Source of the DNA: Cellulomonas sp. Root930
GTDB lineage: Bacteria > Actinomycetota > Actinomycetes > Actinomycetales > Cellulomonadaceae
Assembly (NCBI GenBank): GCA_001429255.1
Contig: LMJI01000002.1
Span: 421,274 to 485,273 of the forward strand
Reading direction: 5' to 3'
Length of the DNA: 64,000 bases
Shown here: piece by piece, positions 31,411-42,748 of the stretch
Layout of the letters: every line of letters starts with the position of its first letter
Numbering within the stretch: the first letter of the stretch is position 1
The notes under the pieces: model-generated
Database searches by the model: none
What the model was told of the DNA's origin: nothing
Seen by the model: the letters and a program-made list of their open reading frames with translations, nothing else
Position numbers and translations under genes: made by a program

Positions 31411-33102
31411 TCAGAGGCCGAGCTCCTCGAGGACCGGCAGGCCCGCGCGCACGACGGCCCGCGCATCCGCGGCGCTGGACGTGGCGAGGGCCAGCTGGGC
31501 GAGGCGGCGGCACTCGTCGAGCGGCGTCACCGCCAGCAGCGCGGCGACGTCGGGCAGGGCGCGCGGGGTCATCGACAGGGACGCGACCCCGAGTCCGACC
31601 AGCACGACCGCGAGCGCGGGGTTGGCCGCGGCCTCGCCGCAGACGCCCACGGGTCGGCCCTGCTGCGCGCCTCCCTGGCAGGCCGCCGCCACGAGGTGCA
31701 GCACGGCCGGCTGCCACGGGTCCGAGAGCTCCGCGACGGCGCCGAGCAGCCGGTCCGCGGCCATCGCGTACTGCGTGAGGTCGTTGGTGCCGATGCTGGC
31801 GAACGCGGCGTGCGCGAGGATCGGCCCGGCCAGCAGTGCGGCGCTCGGCACCTCGATCATCACGCCGGCGACCGGCAGCCCGTGGGCCGCGCACGCGGCG
31901 ACGAACTGCTGGGCCTCGTCGACGGTGGACACCATCGGGGCCATCACCCAGACCTCGGCGGTCTCGGCGGCGGCGGCCCGGGCGATCGCCGCCAGCTGGT
32001 CCTGGAGCACCTCGGGGTGACGCACCGCGGTCCGCAGGCCACGGACACCCAGGGCGGGGTTGACCTCCGGGTCACCGGCCAGGAACGGCAGGGGCTTGTC
32101 GGCGCCGGCGTCGAGCGTCCGGACGACGACCTTGCGCCCGGGGAACGCGGCCAGCACGCGGCGGTAGGCCGTGACCTGCTCGTCGATGCTCGGGGCCTCG
32201 TCGCGGTCGAGGAACCCGAACTCGGTCCGGAACAGCCCCACGCCCTCGGCCCCCGCGGCGGCGGCCGGTGCCGCGTCGGACGGGTCGCCCACGTTCGCCA
32301 GCAGCTCGACGTGGTGGCCGTCGGCCGTGTGCCCGTGCCCGTCGAACGTGCGGACCTGCGCGGCGAGGGCCAGCGCCGCCGCCACCTGCTCGTCCGTGGG
32401 GTCGACGGTCACCGTCCCCGCCGCGCCGTCGACGAGCACGAGGCCCTCGGCCACCACGGCCGCCTCGACACCACGGGCCGCGACGACGGCGGGGATGCCG
32501 CGGGAGCGCGCCAGGATCGCCGTGTGCGAGGTGGGGCCGCCGGTGCCGGTGACGATGGCGAGCACGCGGTCGGTGTCGAGCGTCGCGACGATGGCCGGCG
32601 CCAGGTCCGCAGCCACCAGGACGAAGGGTGCCTCGTGTGCGGGCACGCCCGGCGCAGGACGGCCGATGAGCTCCGCGACGAGCCGGTCGCGGACGTCCGC
32701 GATGTCGCGCACGCGCTCCGCGAAGTAGCCGCCGAGCGCCTCGAACTGCGCGGCGACCGCCTCGGCGGCCTCCCAGACGGCGCGCTCCGGGACCAGCCGG
32801 TCGTCGACCACCCGCTGCTCGGCGTCGGCGACGAGCGTCGGGTCCGCGGCGATCGCCGCCGTGGCGTGCAGGAGGTCGGCGCTGTCGCCCTGGGCGCGGT
32901 CGGCGGCGGCGTCGAGCGCGGCTCGGACCACCTCGGACGCCGCCCCGATCCGCTTCGCCTCGGCGGGGTAGTCGGTACCAGGTGGGAGCCGTCGGCCGGA
33001 GGGCGGCTCCGCGATCGGGTCGGGCATGAGCACGGCGGGCGCGACCACGCGTCCCGGGCTCACCCCGATGCCGGTGATGACCGTGGGGGATGGCTGGCTC
33101 AC
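31411..33102 (-). CDS. ptsI: phosphoenolpyruvate-protein phosphotransferase (PTS enzyme I)
   Basis: A 563-residue enzyme I. The phosphorylated residue is His193 in GTGGPTSHTAILARSRGIPAV (E. coli: His189). The C-terminal barrel carries GVGLFRTEFGFLDR, MAPMVSTVDEAQ, ASIGTNDLTQYAMAADR and the active-site Cys in GVCGEAAANPALA. It transfers phosphate from PEP to HPr. GTG at 33102 with GAGGAGG 9 nt upstream. Divergent from PTS EIIB/EIIA; no HPr gene is in the window. Confidence 0.96.
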   Translation of the reverse strand: MSQPSPTVITGIGVSPGRVVAPAVLMPDPIAEPPSGRRLPPGTDYPAEAKRIGAASEVVRAALDAAADRAQGDSADLLHATAAIAADPTLVADAEQRVVDDRLVPERAVWEAAEAVAAQFEALGGYFAERVRDIADVRDRLVAELIGRPAPGVPAHEAPFVLVAADLAPAIVATLDTDRVLAIVTGTGGPTSHTAILARSRGIPAVVAARGVEAAVVAEGLVLVDGAAGTVTVDPTDEQVAAALALAAQVRTFDGHGHTADGHHVELLANVGDPSDAAPAAAAGAEGVGLFRTEFGFLDRDEAPSIDEQVTAYRRVLAAFPGRKVVVRTLDAGADKPLPFLAGDPEVNPALGVRGLRTAVRHPEVLQDQLAAIARAAAAETAEVWVMAPMVSTVDEAQQFVAACAAHGLPVAGVMIEVPSAALLAGPILAHAAFASIGTNDLTQYAMAADRLLGAVAELSDPWQPAVLHLVAAACQGGAQQGRPVGVCGEAAANPALAVVLVGLGVASLSMTPRALPDVAALLAVTPLDECRRLAQLALATSSAADARAVVRAGLPVLEELGL

Positions 33103-33148
33103 CTGGCAGGACCTCCTCGTCGACCTGACGGCAGTGTGGTCCTTCGGT

Positions 33149-33158
33149 GTCCGCGGAC
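33149..33158. promoter_or_regulatory. 10-bp palindrome in the ptsI-EIIB divergent region
   Basis: GTCCGCGGAC, a perfect palindrome, lies in the 158-nt gap between the divergent PTS genes. It could be an operator shared by both, but single 10-bp palindromes arise by chance at this GC content. Confidence 0.25.
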
Positions 33159-33211
33159 GCCACCCGGCACGCACGTCCGGCGCTGCGAGGCTGAGGTCGG
33201 TGTGCCAGGGT

Positions 33212-33217
33212 TACGCT
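33212..33217 (+). promoter_or_regulatory. candidate -10 element for PTS EIIB-EIIA
   Basis: TACGCT, preceded by T, 44 nt upstream of the EIIB start. No convincing -35 hexamer is present at 16-19 nt. Confidence 0.35.
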
Positions 33218-33260
33218 GGCCCTTGGCGCAGATCGGCGCCGGTCGAGCTGGGGAGTTCCA

Positions 33261-33491
33261 TTGAGCAAGGCAGAGCAGATCCTCGCAGCGCTGGGCGGCG
33301 ACGGGAACGTCGTCGACCTCGAGCCGTGCATCACCCGGCTCCGCGTCGAGGTGAGCGATGCCCATCTGGTCGACGAGGCGGCGCTGAAGGCCAGCGGCGC
33401 GTTCGGCGTGGTGCGGTCCGGCCGCATCGTCCAGGTGATCGTCGGTCCCGAGGCCGACAACCTCGCCGCCGAGCTCGACAGCCTGCGCTGA
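33261..33491 (+). CDS. stand-alone PTS EIIB, glucose/N-acetylglucosamine family
   Basis: A 76-residue EIIB domain with a TTG start (GGGAG 6 nt upstream). The phosphorylated Cys23 lies in DLEPCITRLRVEV, the standard motif of the Glc superfamily, followed by FGVVRSGRIVQVIVGPEAD. It passes phosphate from EIIA to the sugar bound in an EIIC membrane domain. No EIIC is fused or adjacent, so the partner transporter must be elsewhere. The downstream EIIA gene starts 28 nt later. Confidence 0.92.
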   Translation: MSKAEQILAALGGDGNVVDLEPCITRLRVEVSDAHLVDEAALKASGAFGVVRSGRIVQVIVGPEADNLAAELDSLR

Positions 33492-33519
33492 CCGGCCGCC
33501 TCGGTCACGGGCGCGACGG

Positions 33520-33981
33520 ATGGCCACCCTGCGGCTGCTCAGCCCGCTGAGCGGCGTCGTCAGGCCGGTCTCGGCGGTGCCCGACCCGGTGTTCGCGGAG
33601 GGCATGGTCGGCCCCGGCGTGGCCATCGAGCCGCAGCACGTGCAGACCCAGACCGCGCTGGCGCCCGCGGACGGCGTGATCGGCGCCCTGCACCCGCACG
33701 CGTTCGCTCTCGAGCTGAGCGAGGGACGGACCATCCTTGTGCACCTCGGCATCGACACCGTCGGCCTGGCCGGACAGGGCTTCACGCTGCACGTCGACGG
33801 CGGCCAGACGGTCCGCGCCGGCGACCGGCTCGTGACGTGGTCGCCGGTCGACGTGTCCGCCGCGGGGCTGCAGACCATCTGCCCGGTCGTCGCGCTCCAG
33901 GCGGACCCCGAGGCGCTCACCCTGCTGCTCTCCGACGGCGAGACCGTCCACGCAGGAGACCCGCTGCTCGACTGGGCCTGA
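33520..33981 (+). CDS. stand-alone PTS EIIA, glucose family (Crr-like)
   Basis: A 153-residue EIIA. The two histidines of the active site are His60 (HPHAFAL) and the phosphorylated His75 (TILVHLGIDTV); other family landmarks are SGVVRPVSAVPDPVFAEGMVG at the N-terminus and AGDRLVTW. It receives phosphate from HPr and donates it to EIIB, encoded immediately upstream. In Actinobacteria the free EIIA-Crr also serves several permeases, so this could be the general one. It ends 7 nt from the convergent MscS gene. Confidence 0.93.
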   Translation: MATLRLLSPLSGVVRPVSAVPDPVFAEGMVGPGVAIEPQHVQTQTALAPADGVIGALHPHAFALELSEGRTILVHLGIDTVGLAGQGFTLHVDGGQTVRAGDRLVTWSPVDVSAAGLQTICPVVALQADPEALTLLLSDGETVHAGDPLLDWA

Positions 33982-33988
33982 CGGCCGC

Positions 33989-35080
33989 TCAGGCGCGCGG
34001 AGCGGGCTCTTCGGTCGTCGCCACCGGCTCCGCGGCGGGGCGCGGCTCCTCGCCGGCTCCCGACGCAGCAGCCCGCGCATCGCGCTCGGCGAGGGCATCG
34101 TCGATCGGGGTGTCGTGCGGGTCATGGGGTTCCGGCGCGATCCCCGCCCGGTGCGTGGCCATGAGGTCGCGCTGCCCGGCCAGCGGCACGTCGGCGCGCT
34201 CGAGGGCGTCGCGCGTCGCGGTGCGCAGCGAGCGGGCGACCTCCCACTGCATCGCCGGCGACGTCTTGACCTTGAGGCGCAGCGTGACCGCGTCCGCGCT
34301 GAGGCGCTCGATGCCGGTGATCGTCGGCTCGCCCAGGACGTGCGTGCCCACCACGGGGTCCTTGACCACCCGCGAGGCGGCCTCGGCCAGCAGCGCGCGG
34401 ACCCGGTCCAGGTCAGCGAAGTAGTCGACGTCGATCTCGACGACCGCGGTGGCCCAGCCCTGCGACTTGTTGCCGACGCGCAGCATGGTGCCGTTCGGGA
34501 CGTACCAGAGGGTCCCGTCGGAGTCGCGGATCTTGGTGATGCGCAGCGTGACCGCCTCGACGGTGCCGGTGGCGGGCCCCACGTCCACGACGTCGCCGAC
34601 CCCGTACTGGTCCTCCAGCAGCATGAACAGGCCGCTCAGGAAGTCCTTGACCAGGCTCTGCGCACCGAAGCCGACGGCCACGCCGACCACGCCCGCCGAC
34701 GCGATGAACGGGGCGATGTTGACCCCGAGGGCGTCCAGGATCAGGAAGAACGCGATCGAGCCCACCACCACGGTCGCGGTGGAGCGGAGCACCGAGCCGA
34801 TCGTGCGGGCGCGCTGGGCTCGGCGGGCGCTGGACAGCGGGCTCGCCTTGGCCAGCACGCTGCCGACCGCGGACTCACCGAGCGGGCCGCGGTCGAGGAT
34901 CGAGGAGCCGTCGGCGACGTGGTTGGTGATCCCGCGTATCGCGCGGCGCAGCAGGACCAGCACGATGCTGCTGATCACGACGATGAGGATGATCTTCAGG
35001 GGCAGGCCGACGAACCAGTCGGCCCACGACTCCGCGGAGGTCGCGTCCTCCGGCCCGGTGGTGGCAGGCAGGCCCGTCAT
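33989..35080 (-). CDS. MscS family mechanosensitive ion channel
   Basis: A 363-residue channel. Three membrane segments: about 27-45 (IILIVVISSIVLVLLRR), about 95-115 (VVVGSIAFFLILDALGV) and the pore-lining third (IASAGVVGVAVGFGAQSLVKDFLSG) with the AxxG pattern. The cytoplasmic beta domain follows (DQYGVGDVVDVG, TGTVEAVTLRITKIRDSDGTLWYVPNG). The C-terminal 60 residues are disordered, Ala/Glu/Pro-rich. It opens under membrane tension at hypo-osmotic shock. ATG overlaps the stop of the upstream prolyl oligopeptidase gene (4 nt). Confidence 0.94.
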   Translation of the reverse strand: MTGLPATTGPEDATSAESWADWFVGLPLKIILIVVISSIVLVLLRRAIRGITNHVADGSSILDRGPLGESAVGSVLAKASPLSSARRAQRARTIGSVLRSTATVVVGSIAFFLILDALGVNIAPFIASAGVVGVAVGFGAQSLVKDFLSGLFMLLEDQYGVGDVVDVGPATGTVEAVTLRITKIRDSDGTLWYVPNGTMLRVGNKSQGWATAVVEIDVDYFADLDRVRALLAEAASRVVKDPVVGTHVLGEPTITGIERLSADAVTLRLKVKTSPAMQWEVARSLRTATRDALERADVPLAGQRDLMATHRAGIAPEPHDPHDTPIDDALAERDARAAASGAGEEPRPAAEPVATTEEPAPRA

Positions 35081-37221
35081 GCCCGGCTCCCCGCGGCCAG
35101 GCCCGTGCGGTCCGCCACGAACTGCAGCTGCTCGACCGTGAGGCCGATCGTGCGCGACAGGGCCCGTCCGCCGTGGCCGACCCCGCGCTCGCGGCGGACC
35201 AGGACGGGCCGGTCGCTGCTGGTCGCGGCCTGGAGCGCCGCGGCGAGCTTGCGGGCGTGCAGCGGGTCCACACGGGTGTCGCCCTCGAACACCGTGAACA
35301 GGGTGGCGGGGTACGCGGTGCCCTCGGCCACGCGGTGGTAGGGCGAGTAGCCGAGCAGCCAGCCGAGCTCGGTCGGGTCGTCGGCGTCGCCGTACTCCTC
35401 GGTCCACGTGACGCCGAGGCCGAACCGCTGGTAGCGCACCATGTCGAGCAGCGGCGCCGAGCACACGACGGCGGCGAACAGGTCGGGTCGCTGGGTGAGG
35501 GCGGCACCGACGAGCAGGCCGCCGTTGGAGCCGCCCCAGCACGCCAGCTGGTCCGGGGTGGTCCAGCCCTGCGCGACGAGGTGGTCACCGACCGCGTGGA
35601 AGTCGTCGAACACGTTCTGCTTGTGGGCCCGCATGCCGGCGCGGTGCCACTGTTCGCCCTCCTCGCCACCGCCGCGCAGGTTGGCGACGACGTACACGCC
35701 GCCGGCCTCCACCCACGCGAGCGTGGTCGCCGAGAACGCCGGGTCGAGGGAGATCTGGAACCCGCCGTAGCCATAGAGGATCGTCGGCGCGGTGGCCAGC
35801 GGACGGCCGTCGGCGTCGAGCGCGTCGGTGCGTGCGACGACGAACGCGCGCACGGTCGTGCCGTCGGGGCTGGTCACCTCGATCTGCCGCGCGCGGACCT
35901 CCGGGAGGTCGGCCAACAGCCCGGGAGGCGACGCCCACAGGGTGGTCTCGCCGGTGCGCGCGTCGAACCGGTGCACGCTCGTGGGCGTCGTGTGGTCGGT
36001 GTAGGAGAACCAGACCTCCGCGCCTCCGTCGGGTCGCGTGACGAGGCCCGAGATGGAGCCGAGCCCGGGCAGCGTGACCGCGTCGGGGAGGCGCCCGCCG
36101 GTGCGGGGGTCGTGCGCGCTGACCTCGGAGACGGAGTGCCGACGCCAGGACGCGAGCAGCAGGGTGGGCGTGGTGTCGTCCCCGCCGCCGTCGATGAACG
36201 CCACGTCCTCCAGGACCGCCGTGGGGTCCTCGGCGAGCAGGGTGGTCCAGTGCTCGACGCCGGGTGCCGTCGGGTCGGTGACGGCGATCCGGCCGCGCGG
36301 CGCGTCCAGGTTGGTGTGCACGTACAGCCGCCCGTCGCGGGCCACCCAGGCGCCGGTCTCGGCATCCAGGCCGACGGCGACGTCGACGAACGAGGGGGCG
36401 CCGAGGTCGGAGGCCGTGAGGTCGGCGATCCACACGTCGGTCCGGGGCGCCGTGCCCGCGGAGGCTGACACGATCAGCCAGCGCCCGTCGCGGGAGACCG
36501 AGACGCCGTAGTAGTTGGTGTGGTCGAGGCCCGCGCCGAACACCTCGACGTCGTCCGTGGCCGGGGTGCCCAGCCGGTGCAGCCAGACGCGGCGGTGGTA
36601 CTGCGCCTCGTCCTCGGGGAGCGTCTCCGGGGGCAGCCGGCGCACGTAGTAGAACGCCTCGCCGCCGGGCAGCCACGCCACGGGGGAGTAGCGCGCGCGG
36701 TCGATCGGTCCGTCCACCAGCTCTCCCGTGGCCACGTCGAGCACGTGCAGGACGCTCTCCTCGGTACCGCCGGACGACACCTGGTACGCCACGAGGTGGC
36801 CCTCCTTCGACGGCTGCCACGCGTCCAGGGTGGTGGTGCCCGCGGGGTCGATCGCGACGGGGTCGAGCAGCACGCGCTCCTCGTCGCCCTCGGCCACCAC
36901 GACCACCGCGTGCTCCTGGTCGCCGGAGCGCCGGGAGAAGAAGCGCCGCTCCCCGCGCCACGCGGGCGGGCTCACGAAGCCGGCGCCGAGCAGGTCGCGC
37001 AGCCGGGCGGTGAGGACGTCCGTAGCGAACGGACCCGCGGTGCCGAGCGCGTCGCGGTACTGCGCGTACAGGTCGTCCTGCGCCGACGACCACGCCTCGG
37101 TCTCGTCGGAACGCTCGTCCTCCAGCGCGCGGAAGGGGTCCGCGACGGCGTGCCCGTGCAGGTCCTCGACCAGATCGGTCCGAGGGGCGGTCGGGTACGT
37201 GCGCAGGGAGGGTGCGGTCAT
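35077..37221 (-). CDS. prolyl oligopeptidase family serine peptidase (S9A)
   Basis: A 714-residue cytosolic peptidase: N-terminal beta-propeller (about 70-425) and C-terminal alpha/beta-hydrolase. The nucleophile lies in CWGGSNGGLLVG, the Asp in VFEGDTRVDPLHARKLAAAL and the His in GVGHGGRAL. The N-terminal YPTAPRTDLVEDLHGHAVADPFRALED is the family hallmark. It cleaves short peptides after proline. It begins at the ATG 37221, divergent from malQ, and its stop overlaps the MscS start, so the channel is translationally coupled to it; no functional link is known. Confidence 0.94.
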   Translation of the reverse strand: MTAPSLRTYPTAPRTDLVEDLHGHAVADPFRALEDERSDETEAWSSAQDDLYAQYRDALGTAGPFATDVLTARLRDLLGAGFVSPPAWRGERRFFSRRSGDQEHAVVVVAEGDEERVLLDPVAIDPAGTTTLDAWQPSKEGHLVAYQVSSGGTEESVLHVLDVATGELVDGPIDRARYSPVAWLPGGEAFYYVRRLPPETLPEDEAQYHRRVWLHRLGTPATDDVEVFGAGLDHTNYYGVSVSRDGRWLIVSASAGTAPRTDVWIADLTASDLGAPSFVDVAVGLDAETGAWVARDGRLYVHTNLDAPRGRIAVTDPTAPGVEHWTTLLAEDPTAVLEDVAFIDGGGDDTTPTLLLASWRRHSVSEVSAHDPRTGGRLPDAVTLPGLGSISGLVTRPDGGAEVWFSYTDHTTPTSVHRFDARTGETTLWASPPGLLADLPEVRARQIEVTSPDGTTVRAFVVARTDALDADGRPLATAPTILYGYGGFQISLDPAFSATTLAWVEAGGVYVVANLRGGGEEGEQWHRAGMRAHKQNVFDDFHAVGDHLVAQGWTTPDQLACWGGSNGGLLVGAALTQRPDLFAAVVCSAPLLDMVRYQRFGLGVTWTEEYGDADDPTELGWLLGYSPYHRVAEGTAYPATLFTVFEGDTRVDPLHARKLAAALQAATSSDRPVLVRRERGVGHGGRALSRTIGLTVEQLQFVADRTGLAAGSRA

Positions 37222-37321
37222 GGTCCGCAAGGCTACGACGACCGGCTGCGAGGGCGCGCGAGTGACGCAGTCGGGAGCGTCCGTCCTGCGTATGCGCACG
37301 GTGCTCTGGCAGGATCGGCGT

Positions 37322-39454
37322 GTGGCAGACGACCCGGGGACCGCGTCCGACGCCCTTCTGCGCCTGGCGGGGGCCTACGGGGTGGTCCCCGACCACTGGG
37401 ACTTCCACGGCCGGAGCAAGCGCGCGTCGGCCGCCACGCTGCAGGGCGTGCTCGGGGCGCTCGGCGTCGACGCCTCCTCGCCCGAGCGCGTCGCCCTGGC
37501 GATCGCCCACGTCGAGGACATGCCGTGGCGCCGCATCCTGCCGCCGGTGCTCGTCGTCCGCGAGGGTCGGCAGGCCCACGTGCCGGTCCACGTCACGCAC
37601 GGCGACCCGGTCGACGTGTGGATCGAGCTGGACCCCGAGGTCGGCGGCGGTCGGCGCGAGGTCGCCCAGGCGGACGTCCCCGTCGATCCCCGCACGGTCG
37701 ACGGCCGGCTCGTCGGCCGCGCCACCTTCACCCTGCCGACCGACCTCCCGCTCGGCTGGCACGAGATCGTCGCCGAGGGGCCCAGCGCGTCGGCGCACAG
37801 CCCGCTCGTCGTGACGCCGTCCCGCCTGGAGCTACCGCCGGCGCTGCGCGTGCGACGGGCCTGGGGGCTCATGGCGCAGCTGTACTCGGTGCGCTCGCGG
37901 GCGTCCTGGGGGGTCGGCGACCTCGCAGACCTCGCCGAGATCGGGTGGCTGGCCGGCCGCGAGCTCGACGCCGACTTCCTGCTCATCAACCCGCTGCACG
38001 CCGCCGAGCCCACGGTGCCGCTCACCCCGTCGCCGTACCTGCCGACCACGCGCCGCTTCGTCAGCCCGCTGTACATCCGGGTCGAGGACGTCCGCGAGAC
38101 GGGGTACCTGTCGTCGGCGGACCGGGCCCTCGTGGAGTGGGCGGCCGAGCCGGTGCTCGCGATGGACGACGACGCCGGCCCGATCGACCGCGACGCCGCC
38201 TGGACCGCCAAGCGCACGGCGCTCGAGGTCGTGTTCGCCGCACCACGCTCCGCCGCACGGCAGGCGGCGTTCGACGCGTTCGTCGTGCAGGAGGGCAGCG
38301 GGCTCGAGACGTTCGCGCTCTGGTGCGCGCTCGCGGAGAAGTACGAGGGCGTGACGCCGTGGCCCGCCGAGGCGCTCGACCCGTCGTCCAGCCTCGTGAC
38401 CGGGCTCCGCGCCGAGCTGGCGGAGCGCGTCGAGTTCCACACGTGGCTGCAGTGGGTCGCCGACGAGCAGCTGGCCGCGGCTCAGCGGGCCGCGCTCGAC
38501 GGGGGCATGGCGCTCGGGATCATGCACGACCTCGCGGTCGGCGTGCACCCGGAGGGCGCGGACGTGTGGGCGCTGGGCGACGTGCTGGCCCGCGGCGCGA
38601 CCGTCGGTGCCCCGCCGGACATGTACAACCAGCAGGGGCAGAACTGGTCCCAGCCGCCGTGGCGTCCCGACGCCCTCGCGCGCGCCGCGTACCGGCCGTA
38701 CCGCGACATGCTCCGGACCGTCCTGCGGCACGCGGGCGCCATCCGGATCGACCACGTCATCGGCCTGTTCCGTCTCTGGTGGATCCCCGAGGGCGCCGAC
38801 TCCGCCGACGGCGCGTACGTCCGCTACGACCACGAGGCCCTCGTCGGCATCCTGGCGCTCGAGGCCCACCGCGCGGGTGCCGTGGTGATCGGGGAGGACC
38901 TCGGCGTCGTCGAGCCGTGGGTCCGCGACTACCTGTCCGACCGGGGGATGCTCGGCACGTCGGTGCTCTGGTTCGAGCGCGACATGCACGGTGCGCCCCT
39001 GGCCCCCGAGCACTACCGGCCGCTGGTGCTGGCCACGGTGACCACCCACGACCTGCCGCCGACCGCGGGGTACCTGGCCGGCGAGCACGTCTCCATCCGG
39101 GAGCGGCTGGGTCTGCTCACCGACCCGGTCGAGGTGGTTCGCGCGGCGGCGCTGGCCGAGCGGGACCAGATGCTGAAGGTGCTGCACGATCGCGGGCTGG
39201 TGGGCGACGACCCCTCCGAGCGCGAGATCGTCGAGGCCCTGCACCGGTACGTCATGGCGACCCCCTCGGTGCTCGTGGGCGTCTCGCTGGCCGACGCGGT
39301 GGGGGAGCGGCGCGCGCAGAACCAGCCCGGGACCGACCAGGAGTACCCGAACTGGAAGGTGCCGCTGGCGGACAGCTCGGGGCGGGTGGTGCTGGTCGAG
39401 GACCTGTTCACCAACCAGCGCCTGCGGTCGTTGGCGGCCGTCCTCAACAGCTGA
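37322..39454 (+). CDS. malQ: 4-alpha-glucanotransferase (amylomaltase), GH77
   Basis: A 710-residue GH77 enzyme. About 150 residues at the N-terminus precede the catalytic barrel, as in the long bacterial MalQ. Barrel landmarks are SRASWGVGDLADLAEI, DFLLINPLHAAEP, PPDMYNQQGQNW, the nucleophile Asp in GAIRIDHVIGLFRLWWIP, the acid/base Glu in VVIGEDLGVVE and the third Asp in VTTHDLPPTAGY. It transfers glucan segments during maltodextrin and glycogen metabolism. GTG at 37322 with CAGGAT 6 nt upstream, suggesting a leaderless transcript. Confidence 0.96.
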   Translation: MADDPGTASDALLRLAGAYGVVPDHWDFHGRSKRASAATLQGVLGALGVDASSPERVALAIAHVEDMPWRRILPPVLVVREGRQAHVPVHVTHGDPVDVWIELDPEVGGGRREVAQADVPVDPRTVDGRLVGRATFTLPTDLPLGWHEIVAEGPSASAHSPLVVTPSRLELPPALRVRRAWGLMAQLYSVRSRASWGVGDLADLAEIGWLAGRELDADFLLINPLHAAEPTVPLTPSPYLPTTRRFVSPLYIRVEDVRETGYLSSADRALVEWAAEPVLAMDDDAGPIDRDAAWTAKRTALEVVFAAPRSAARQAAFDAFVVQEGSGLETFALWCALAEKYEGVTPWPAEALDPSSSLVTGLRAELAERVEFHTWLQWVADEQLAAAQRAALDGGMALGIMHDLAVGVHPEGADVWALGDVLARGATVGAPPDMYNQQGQNWSQPPWRPDALARAAYRPYRDMLRTVLRHAGAIRIDHVIGLFRLWWIPEGADSADGAYVRYDHEALVGILALEAHRAGAVVIGEDLGVVEPWVRDYLSDRGMLGTSVLWFERDMHGAPLAPEHYRPLVLATVTTHDLPPTAGYLAGEHVSIRERLGLLTDPVEVVRAAALAERDQMLKVLHDRGLVGDDPSEREIVEALHRYVMATPSVLVGVSLADAVGERRAQNQPGTDQEYPNWKVPLADSSGRVVLVEDLFTNQRLRSLAAVLNS

Positions 39455-39460
39455 GCGGCC

Positions 39461-40003
39461 GTGACCGCGCAGCTGCGTCGACTCCGTGTCGTCGGCAACA
39501 CCGGGTCGGGCAAGACCACGTTCGCTGGGCGGGTGGCCGCCGCGCTCGACGTGCCGCACCTGGAGCTCGACGAGGTGTTCTGGGACGCCGGCTGGACCAA
39601 GCGGGACCCGGAGGAGGCACGCGCGTCGGTCCGCGCGTTCGTGGCGTCGTCGCCGGACGGGTGGGTCACCGACGGGAACTGGGCCACCGCGCTGGCCGGG
39701 CTGCTCCAGGACCCCGACGCGTTCGTCTGGCTCGACTACCCGCGCCGCACGGTGATGCCGCGCGTCCTCCGCCGCACCCTGGGGCGAGGGCTGCTGCGCA
39801 CCGAGCTGTGGCACGGCAACCGCGAGGACCTGCGCTCGCTGCTGCGTCGCGACCCCGACCAGAACGTCGTCCTGTGGTCCTGGACCCACCACGAGCACTA
39901 CCGGCTGCGCTACACGGCGCTCGCGGCTCAGTCCCCGATCCCGGTCATCCGCCTGCGCAGCCCGCGCGAGGCGAACCGCTGGCTGGCCGGCCTGACACCC
40001 TGA
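39461..40003 (+). CDS. P-loop kinase, adenylate-kinase-like (FlaR/topology modulation type)
   Basis: A 180-residue nucleotide-binding protein with a P-loop RVVGNTGSGKTTFA, then HLELDEVFWDAGW, GWVTDGNW and VWLDYPRR, the pattern of small AAA_17/adenylate-kinase-like proteins often labelled DNA topology modulation protein. The phosphate acceptor is not known. It starts with GTG 6 nt after the malQ stop, so it is co-transcribed with malQ. Confidence 0.82.
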   Translation: MTAQLRRLRVVGNTGSGKTTFAGRVAAALDVPHLELDEVFWDAGWTKRDPEEARASVRAFVASSPDGWVTDGNWATALAGLLQDPDAFVWLDYPRRTVMPRVLRRTLGRGLLRTELWHGNREDLRSLLRRDPDQNVVLWSWTHHEHYRLRYTALAAQSPIPVIRLRSPREANRWLAGLTP

Positions 40004-40008
40004 CGGTC

Positions 40009-40057
40009 CTCGCGTGAAGACTTCGTCGCGTCCGGCGCGACGAAGTCTTCACGCGAG
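40009..40057. terminator. 22-bp perfect hairpin between convergent genes
   Basis: Arms 40009-40030 and 40036-40057 are exact reverse complements over 22 bp with the 5-nt loop TCCGG. Each arm contains the smaller palindrome GAAGACTTC. It starts 5 nt after the kinase stop and ends 6 nt before the pepN stop on the other strand, so it can terminate both. No U-run flanks it. Confidence 0.8.
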
Positions 40058-40063
40058 CGGGGC

Positions 40064-42664
<2,601 letters not shown>

Positions 42665-42748
42665 GCAGGTACTCCTCGGGAGTCGATCGGTGGGGCTCTT
42701 GGCCGGGTCGATCATCGCACGCAGAGGTGTGCGGCCTAGGGTCGTGGC

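Noticed and set aside
36520..40017. 1165-residue plus-strand reading frame
   Set aside because: It spans the antisense of the prolyl oligopeptidase and an alternative frame of malQ. Composition is Arg/Ala/Gly/Pro-rich and shadow-like.
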